A stretch of 64,000 bases of DNA from Lewinella sp. LCG006 (GTDB taxonomy: Bacteria; Bacteroidota; Bacteroidia; Chitinophagales; Saprospiraceae). The position numbers and the translations under genes are program-made. The notes under the pieces were generated by a model, which was given only the letters and a program-made list of their open reading frames with translations, was not told the DNA's origin and ran no database searches. The DNA is taken from assembly GCF_040784935.1 (NCBI RefSeq), contig NZ_CP160680.1, positions 921,501 to 985,500 on the forward strand, written 5' to 3'. Every line of letters starts with the position of its first letter. Position 1 is the stretch's first letter. This document shows, piece after piece, positions 58,739 through 64,000 of the stretch.

Positions 58739-59173
58739 TTAGAACCAGCCCGCCCCCAGATCGCGGAACGGCCAGGGAATGCTGACCAGAATAAGTGCCA
58801 GACCGATAACGTAGTACCGAACGATGGTACGGTGCCCCAGTGGTTGGGGGATTTGCTTCTTGGCCTTGATGTAGCCTACGGTGATGAGGGCGATGGCCAG
58901 CAACATGAGGCTCATGTGCTCTACCGTGTAGAAGCGAAGCATACTGTCCTTCATGACCCCACCGGCGAATTGTACTTTGGGGCTGATAAAGTAGAGGATC
59001 AGGCCCAAGAGCAGCTGTACATGGGTGAAGATGAAGCCCAGCAGCGGAAGTTTGCCATCGGGATAAGCGGTTTGTTTAGACCACTTGCCCCAGGCAGTGA
59101 CGATGGCCAAAACCAAAAAGATCAGGACCAACCAACGCAGACCCGAATGGGCGTGAACGAGCATATTGTACAT
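58739..59173 (-). CDS. Small four-helix membrane protein, cytochrome b-like
   Basis: A 144-residue integral membrane protein with four hydrophobic segments (residues about 12-30, 45-63, 84-103 and 118-135). Conserved-looking histidines (HAHSGLRW near residue 7, THVQLLLG near 51, VEHMSLML near 86) sit at or within helices, which would suit haem binding. Similar Bacteroidota proteins are often labelled cytochrome b, but evidence for haem is only this pattern. The end WPFRDLGAGWF is characteristic of that group as I recall it. It is transcribed divergently from era. Function is unknown. Confidence 0.75.
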   Translation of the reverse strand: MYNMLVHAHSGLRWLVLIFLVLAIVTAWGKWSKQTAYPDGKLPLLGFIFTHVQLLLGLILYFISPKVQFAGGVMKDSMLRFYTVEHMSLMLLAIALITVGYIKAKKQIPQPLGHRTIVRYYVIGLALILVSIPWPFRDLGAGWF

Positions 59174-59604
59174 AATAGTGAGATTTTGGTGGTAAATATA
59201 GGAAAGATATCAGGGTATTATGGTGCTTGTCTGGACTTTTGGCTTGCGGCAAAAGCCGTAGAGCCCGCCTGGCCAGTCGGACAGGAGATTTCAGGTAGAG
59301 CGTAGAGGGATATTGAGAAGCAATGAGGTGAAAAAAATCTAATGCAAAAAAGAAGCGAGGTTGGGATCAATGCTTCTTTGTAATCCCATCTCGTTCCCAG
59401 AAAACCTTACCTTTGCTAAAATTTTCAGTAGAGACGGACGGACGAGTATCTCTCTACGCGGGCAAATAATAAAAGATGGTACAGCTCAATTTTACGAGCA
59501 TCAAAGTCTCTATGCCCTATACCTCGTACCTCGTACCTCGTACAAAAAGTTTGAGTACATCATTATCCTATTTTACGAACACAGCAACGAAAACTTTTTC
59601 CTCC
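59174..59604. other. Divergent intergenic region upstream of era
   Basis: No gene. It contains TACCTTTG (59408-59415), an exact TAnnTTTG box on the plus strand, about 190 bases before era but with the nearest TTTG 27 bases upstream, too far for a good -33. A perfect tandem repeat, ACCTCGT three times, lies at 59521-59541. The frame of era is open upstream to 59476, but that part is compositionally odd. Confidence 0.5.
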
Positions 59605-60495
59605 ATGCACAGATCTGGATTTGTAAATATTATTGGCAGGCCCAACGCGGGCAAATCCACCTTGATGAATGCCTTGGTGGGCGAGCGGATGTCGATCATC
59701 ACGGCTAAACCGCAAACAACCCGGCACCGGATCATCGGCTTGCTCAGTGGCGACGATTTCCAGATTGTGTTCAGTGACACGCCTGGGATCATCAGTGATC
59801 CGGCCTACAAAATGCAGGAGGCGATGAACCGCTTTGTGGAAACGACCTTTGATGACGCCGATATCATGCTCTTCGTGACAGGTATCGACGAGGTGTTTAA
59901 GGATGATGACCCCATCATGCAGCAGCTCCGTAATATAAAGGCGCCCATCTTTTTGGTCCTCAACAAAATCGATCTCTCTAACCAGCAGGAGGTGGTGGCC
60001 AAAATCCAGGAATGGCAAAAGCGGATTCCTTTTAAGGAGATTTTCCCACTGTCGGCACTGCACCAGCAGGGTACGGCGGGTTTGCTGAAAGTGATTACGG
60101 AAAGCCTGCCGGAGGGGCCAGCCTACTATCCCAAGGATCAATTGACGGATCGGCCGGAGCGCTTCTTTGTAAGTGAGATTGTAAGGGAGAAGATCCTGGA
60201 GATTTACCACCAGGAAATCCCCTATTCGGTAGAGGTGGTCGTCGACTCCTTTAAGGAAACCCAGACCAACCGCGGGGAAGATCTGGTTCGTATTGCGGCC
60301 ACTATCTTTGTGATGCGGGCTACGCAAAAGAGCATTATTATCGGCAAAGGCGGTGTTTCGATCAAGCAACTGGGTACTGCCGCGCGGATGTCATTGGAGA
60401 CCTTCTTAGAGGCCAAAGTATTCCTGGAGCTGCACGTGAAAGTAAAGGAAAACTGGCGCGATGATGAGCAATCGTTGAAGCGGTTTGGGTATTAA
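59605..60495 (+). CDS. era: GTPase Era
   Basis: A 296-residue GTPase that binds the 3' end of 16S rRNA and promotes 30S maturation. The start MHRSGFVNIIGRPNAGKSTL (ATG at 59605) is chosen because the family begins about six residues before the P-loop GRPNAGKST; the open frame reaches back to 59476 through repeat sequence. G2 is in KPQTTRHRI, G3 is DTPGI and G4 is NKID. The C-terminal KH domain shows KSIIIGKGGVSIKQLGTAAR. It ends VKENWRDDEQSLKRFGY, the typical Era end. Confidence 0.96.
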   Translation: MHRSGFVNIIGRPNAGKSTLMNALVGERMSIITAKPQTTRHRIIGLLSGDDFQIVFSDTPGIISDPAYKMQEAMNRFVETTFDDADIMLFVTGIDEVFKDDDPIMQQLRNIKAPIFLVLNKIDLSNQQEVVAKIQEWQKRIPFKEIFPLSALHQQGTAGLLKVITESLPEGPAYYPKDQLTDRPERFFVSEIVREKILEIYHQEIPYSVEVVVDSFKETQTNRGEDLVRIAATIFVMRATQKSIIIGKGGVSIKQLGTAARMSLETFLEAKVFLELHVKVKENWRDDEQSLKRFGY

Positions 60496-60599
60496 GGGTG
60501 GGTTTTGAACCACATAAGGCATTTAAGGGCACTTAAGGTTTTTTGTTTTTTTTGAACCATATGAGGGATTGTAAGAGATTATTATGCGCGGGTTGGTCA

Positions 60600-60621
60600 G
60601 GGCAAATTCACGAATTTGCCC
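60600..60621. repeat. Short palindrome, GGGCAAATTC-AC-GAATTTGCCC
   Basis: A perfect 10-base inverted repeat with a 2-base loop, in the 145-base gap between the convergent genes era and the beta-barrel gene. It shares the core AAATTC-N2-GAATTT with the palindromes at 3209 and 30532, but with GGGC/GCCC arms. It could act as a bidirectional terminator hairpin, although the T-runs are weak. Confidence 0.65.
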
Positions 60622-60640
60622 GACAAAAGTAAGGCTGATA

Positions 60641-61261
60641 CTACTGCTGCGCGAGCTGATAGCCTACCCAAAGGGTGAGTCCTTGGTGGTAGTATTTGAG
60701 GTCGACAATTGACGTTCCATTGACGTCGGTGAGTGTAATGCTTTGAAAATCGTTCAAGTCGCGATTGGCACGCAAGCCAACTATCCAGTGGTTAAGATGG
60801 TACTGAACGCCGAGATTGGCGGCTACGCCGAGGTTTTTTTCTTGAACGAAGGGACTCTTTCCATTTCCGTTTGTAAAGCGCTGATCCATCAGGAAGGTTA
60901 GTTCAGGCCCTAAATTTAGTCGCCAATTGCCAGCCTGGTATCCGAAAAGTACAGGGAGAGATAAATAATCGAAGCGCAAGCCATCTTTAAATTCCTTATG
61001 CTGCCAATTTTTTCGAGTCCAGAGCAACTCTGGCTGAAGGTTAATGCGTTGAGTAAGAGGAACCGACATCATCAACCCTAGCTGGGGGGCTGCCTTGACT
61101 GCATTCTCTTCTATGAGAAATCCCTCTAAATCCTTATTGCTCAGTAGCTCGTCGACGTGACTGATGTGTAAGCCTGCTTTTACACCAAACTGAACCTGAG
61201 CGTAAGGGCTAGTGGTGGTTACAAAAAGTGCCAATAGCAAAAGAAAAAATAAACGTTTCAT
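60641..61261 (-). CDS. Outer-membrane beta-barrel protein (PorT-like fold)
   Basis: A 206-residue protein with a signal peptide (MKRLFFLLLLALFVTTTSPYAQ) and alternating hydrophobic strands ending in an aromatic/Gln C-terminus (GLTLWVGYQLAQQ). The pattern QFGVKAGLHISHVDEL, LQPELLWTRKNW, YLSLPVLFGYQAGNWRLNLGPELTFL fits the OMP_b-brl_2/PorT-type outer-membrane beta-barrel family that is abundant in Bacteroidota. It is probably an eight-strand barrel. True PorT is part of T9SS, but most family members are not; no specific role can be assigned. It is convergent with era. Confidence 0.8.
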   Translation of the reverse strand: MKRLFFLLLLALFVTTTSPYAQVQFGVKAGLHISHVDELLSNKDLEGFLIEENAVKAAPQLGLMMSVPLTQRINLQPELLWTRKNWQHKEFKDGLRFDYLSLPVLFGYQAGNWRLNLGPELTFLMDQRFTNGNGKSPFVQEKNLGVAANLGVQYHLNHWIVGLRANRDLNDFQSITLTDVNGTSIVDLKYYHQGLTLWVGYQLAQQ

Positions 61262-61509
61262 ATTGGATTATTTTAGGAATAGTTTCCACTAAAACGTCAA
61301 TTTGAATTACGATATATGGTAAAATTGCTTTTAACAGTGTATTTTTTTATCAAAAAAACAAAAGGTAGCTTCGTCGTTTCACCTACAATCCAACTGTTAA
61401 TGTTTTCTTATCCTTTTAAAGCAAATAAACTTTCCGATCTTCGCGCCGTATTTTTGTAAACGCCCTATATTCTATGGTGTAAATACGTTTTTTTCAACGC
61501 TACCTACCT
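61262..61509. other. Divergent promoter region of the barrel and DsbD-like genes
   Basis: TATTTTTG at 61449-61456 (plus strand) fits the -7 consensus, 53 bases before the ATG of the DsbD-like gene; a TTTG-type -33 box at the right distance is not clear. Nothing recognisable for the barrel gene on the minus strand. Confidence 0.4.
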
Positions 61510-64000
61510 ATGAAGTTTTTCTATACCCTGGCATTATCAATGCTTTGTAGTTTTGGCTGGAGCCAAATTCTGGAACCCGTAAAGTGGGAAATGACCAGCG
61601 AATCAATTGGCAACGATGAGTTTAACCTGATCTTTACCGCACGGATGGATGCTGGATGGAGTATTTACTCTCAGTTTACCGATGATTCAGGCCCCGTTCC
61701 TACTTCCTTCAACTTCGACAATGGTGATCATTACCAACGCGTAGGAGCTGTTGCTGAAAAAGGCAAGAAAAAAGAAGGCCCAGACCCTTTGTTTGATAAT
61801 GTCAACGTTATCAAGTTTCCCAAAGGACCTGTCGTTTTCACCCAGAAGGTAAAAGTTACGGACTACAGCAAGCCCATTGCCGGCTGGTTGGAATTTATGA
61901 CCTGCGATGATGAGCGTTGCCTCCCTCCTACCGAGATCGATTTTAGTTTTAAACTGGAGCCAACTGCCGCCGCTGCGCCTACCAGCACACCAAAAAATGA
62001 ACGCGCAGAGGCAGTTCCCAACACCGACAAAGCAGCCCAACAAGTAGAAGAAGCGGTAGCCCAAGCCTCCACTCGTGGCGGGCAGCCCATCACTTCGGCC
62101 AAAGCCATAGAAGCATCAACGGCTACGGCGTCCATCCTACAGCCTGTGCGCTGGGAAGTACAAGTAGACCAATACGGTGACCAGGATTACGATATCACCT
62201 TTATTGCTAAGCTTCAGGAAGGCTGGAACCTCTACAGCCAGGGCACGGAAGACAATGGCCCTATCCCAACGGCATTCTATATCCAGCAAGGCGAAGAGGA
62301 GGTACTCCTCCCTTTTCAGGAAAGTGGTGATTTGAAAGAAGGCATGGACCCAGTGTTTGGCGTGATTGTCAAAAAATACGAGCACGGCCCCGTTAAATTC
62401 AGCAACCGCAGCACCGGCGAAAAGCCTCTGAAAGGTACGATCGAATACATGAGCTGCGACGATACGCGCTGCATCCCCATGAATACCGACTTTGCGATCA
62501 GCTTCAACCCTTTGAGTGTTACCATCGGTGACCCTATACCTGCACCTACAGATGCCACTGAAACAACACCCCCTCCTGTCAGTATAACCAAAAGTTATGG
62601 TAGCGATGCTTTCCAACTGGCCATCGCAAATACCGAGACTTTAGGAGAATGCAACGATGAAGTAACGGTAGAATCCGGCAAAGGCATCTGGCAGATTTTT
62701 GGCCTGGGTTTTCTGGGGGGATTGATTGCGCTGCTGACGCCTTGTGTATTTCCGATGATTCCACTGACCGTCAGCTTCTTTACCAAAAGCGCTACTACAC
62801 GCAAGAAGGGAGTCTCTAATGCCTTGCTCTACGGCTTCTTTATCTTCCTCGTGTACCTGCTACTCAGTATCCCTTTCCATTTAATGGACACCATCGACCC
62901 GGATATACTCAACAAGATTTCGACTTCCGTTCCGCTCAATATTTTCTTCTTTGCGATATTCATTGTCTTTGCCATCAGCTTCTTTGGGTACTTTGAACTC
63001 ACGGTGCCCGAAAGCTGGACCAACAAGGCCAGCTCGGCAGAGGGCTCTGGTGGTATAATTGGTATTTTCTTCATGGCCCTCACATTGGCGCTGGTTTCCT
63101 TCTCGTGTACGGGGCCTATTCTGGGATCCTTGCTGGTGGGTGCGCTTAGTGGCGACGGAGGCGCAATGCAGCTCACCGCAGGCATGGGTGGTTTTGGTTT
63201 GGCGCTGGCCTTGCCTTTTGCCGTGTTTGCAGCGTTCCCGGGCATGATGAAATCACTGCCGCGCTCAGGCGGCTGGCTCAATACCGTGAAAGTGGTACTT
63301 GGTTTTATAGAACTGGCCTTGGCCCTCAAGTTCCTCTCCAACGCCGACTTGGTAGACCACTGGGGTTTCCTCAAAATCGAGCTCTTCCTGGGGCTTTGGA
63401 TTTTGATTGGTATCGGACTGGCGCTTTACCTGTTTGGCAAGATCAAATTTCCGCACGATAGTCCGATAACAAAGTTGTCTCCTATCCGGGTAGGGCTGGC
63501 TGTTTTGGCGGTTGCCTTTGTTGCCTATTTGGTGACGGGTTTCCGGGTAAATGAAACGTCAAATAGCTACCGTCCCCTGACCTTACTCAGTGGTCTGGCA
63601 CCACCAGTATGCTACAGTTTCTGGCGGCCTTGTGATTGCCCACAGCAGCTGGATTGTTTCAAAGACCTGGAAGAAGGTTTGGCTTTCGCCAAAGAAAACA
63701 ACAAGCCTGTGATGCTGGACTTTACGGGTTATGCTTGTGTGAACTGCCGCAGGATGGAAGAAAACGTGTGGCCCGAAGCAGAAGTCTATCCCTATCTGAA
63801 AGACGACTATGTGGTGATCAGTCTCTACGTGGATGACAAGAAGGCCTTGGAAGAGCCCATGACCGTCACCACCACCAGCGGCCGTGAACGCGAACTGGAC
63901 GAAGTAGGCGAAAAATGGGCACATTTCCAGCAGATCTACTTCAACCAAAATTCACAGCCACAGTACGTATTGATCAGCCCCGACGGGCAACGCCTCAATA
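61510..64000 (+). CDS. dsbD: DsbD-like thiol:disulfide reductase with duplicated N-terminal domain (cut by window edge)
   Basis: An open frame of at least 830 residues running off the right edge, starting MKFFYTLALSMLCSFGWSQ, a signal peptide. Two successive periplasmic DsbD-alpha-like domains follow (about 20-155 and 210-345), each with the same Cys pair, FMTCDDERCLPP near 132 and YMSCDDTRCIPM near 316. Next is the membrane core of the DsbD/CcdA type with its two redox Cys in LLTPCVFPMIPLT (about 410) and SFSCTGPILGS (about 532). Then comes a thioredoxin-like domain with GYACVNCRRME (about 742), a CxxC site. Electrons from cytoplasmic thioredoxin would pass through the membrane core to periplasmic targets. 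Single-domain alpha regions are the norm, so the duplication is a notable feature. Confidence 0.9.
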   Translation, partial: MKFFYTLALSMLCSFGWSQILEPVKWEMTSESIGNDEFNLIFTARMDAGWSIYSQFTDDSGPVPTSFNFDNGDHYQRVGAVAEKGKKKEGPDPLFDNVNVIKFPKGPVVFTQKVKVTDYSKPIAGWLEFMTCDDERCLPPTEIDFSFKLEPTAAAAPTSTPKNERAEAVPNTDKAAQQVEEAVAQASTRGGQPITSAKAIEASTATASILQPVRWEVQVDQYGDQDYDITFIAKLQEGWNLYSQGTEDNGPIPTAFYIQQGEEEVLLPFQESGDLKEGMDPVFGVIVKKYEHGPVKFSNRSTGEKPLKGTIEYMSCDDTRCIPMNTDFAISFNPLSVTIGDPIPAPTDATETTPPPVSITKSYGSDAFQLAIANTETLGECNDEVTVESGKGIWQIFGLGFLGGLIALLTPCVFPMIPLTVSFFTKSATTRKKGVSNALLYGFFIFLVYLLLSIPFHLMDTIDPDILNKISTSVPLNIFFFAIFIVFAISFFGYFELTVPESWTNKASSAEGSGGIIGIFFMALTLALVSFSCTGPILGSLLVGALSGDGGAMQLTAGMGGFGLALALPFAVFAAFPGMMKSLPRSGGWLNTVKVVLGFIELALALKFLSNADLVDHWGFLKIELFLGLWILIGIGLALYLFGKIKFPHDSPITKLSPIRVGLAVLAVAFVAYLVTGFRVNETSNSYRPLTLLSGLAPPVCYSFWRPCDCPQQLDCFKDLEEGLAFAKENNKPVMLDFTGYACVNCRRMEENVWPEAEVYPYLKDDYVVISLYVDDKKALEEPMTVTTTSGRERELDEVGEKWAHFQQIYFNQNSQPQYVLISPDGQRLN

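Noticed and set aside
59521-59541. Three tandem copies of ACCTCGT considered as a CRISPR-like or regulatory array
   Set aside because: The units are 7 bases with no spacers; this is simple tandem repetition. No cas genes are present.
59476-59604. Longer start for era, adding 43 residues
   Set aside because: The added part covers the tandem repeat, is Ser/Thr/Tyr-rich and has no counterpart in Era proteins; the ATG at 59605 gives the standard N-terminus.
59563-60369. 268-residue open frame on the minus strand
   Set aside because: Antisense to era, which is unambiguous; the predicted protein is compositionally unnatural (many His and Arg).
62829-63374. 181-residue open frame on the minus strand
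   Set aside because: Antisense to the membrane core of the DsbD-like gene; Lys/Pro/Ser-rich and without recognisable features.

Overview
This window looks like chromosomal DNA of a Bacteroidota bacterium, probably from the Saprospiria/Lewinella side of the phylum (lineage is my inference). The signs are type IX secretion (T9SS) C-terminal sorting tails, promoter -7 boxes of the TAnnTTTG type, a str-S10-spc-alpha ribosomal supercluster without tuf between fusA and rpsJ, and a SecA of about 1,100 residues. No tRNA, rRNA, transposase or CRISPR array was seen.

Layout. 1-2.8 kb (minus strand): a DUF1611 protein cut by the window edge, rodA, a SPOR-domain protein and deoC. 3.2-30.1 kb (minus strand): an unusual locus read in the order histidine kinase, AraC-type response regulator, giant secreted protein 2 (3,671 aa), stand-alone LytTR regulator, giant secreted protein 1 (about 3,883 aa). 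The giants are paralogous multidomain surface proteins (HYR-like modules, a lamin-tail domain, a proprotein-convertase P domain, a carboxypeptidase-regulatory-like module, dockerin-like repeats, T9SS tail). They share a 2.26-kb stretch about 98% identical in DNA inside otherwise diverged genes. 30.6-33.9 kb: secA. 34-37.8 kb: an accessory patch with a MITE-like palindromic element, a frameshifted T9SS-tail protein, a lipoprotein and an antitoxin whose VapC-type toxin is reduced to a 3' stump.

37.8-57.8 kb (minus strand): the core translation cluster rpsL-rpsG-fusA-rpsJ-rplC-rplD-rplW-rplB-rpsS-rplV-rpsC-rplP-rpmC-rpsQ-rplN-rplX-rplE-rpsN-rpsH-rplF-rplR-rpsE-rpmD-rplO-secY-map-infA-rpmJ-rpsM-rpsK-rpsD-rpoA-rplQ, closed by hairpin terminators. 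A good Bacteroidota promoter lies upstream of rpsL, and several gaps inside the cluster carry hairpins. 57.8-64 kb: a structured non-coding stretch with a second copy of the MITE-like element and a pair of mutually exclusive hairpins, then a small membrane protein, era, an outer-membrane beta-barrel protein and a DsbD-like thiol:disulfide reductase running off the right edge.

The best candidate for a new system is the 3.2-30.1 kb locus: a two-component system and a LytTR factor interleaved with two giant T9SS surface proteins that appear to exchange sequence by gene conversion. Also notable are a repeated 3'-end module (terminator, sorting-tail remnant and palindrome) found after giant gene 1 and after secA, and a two-copy family of 160-190 bp palindromic elements.
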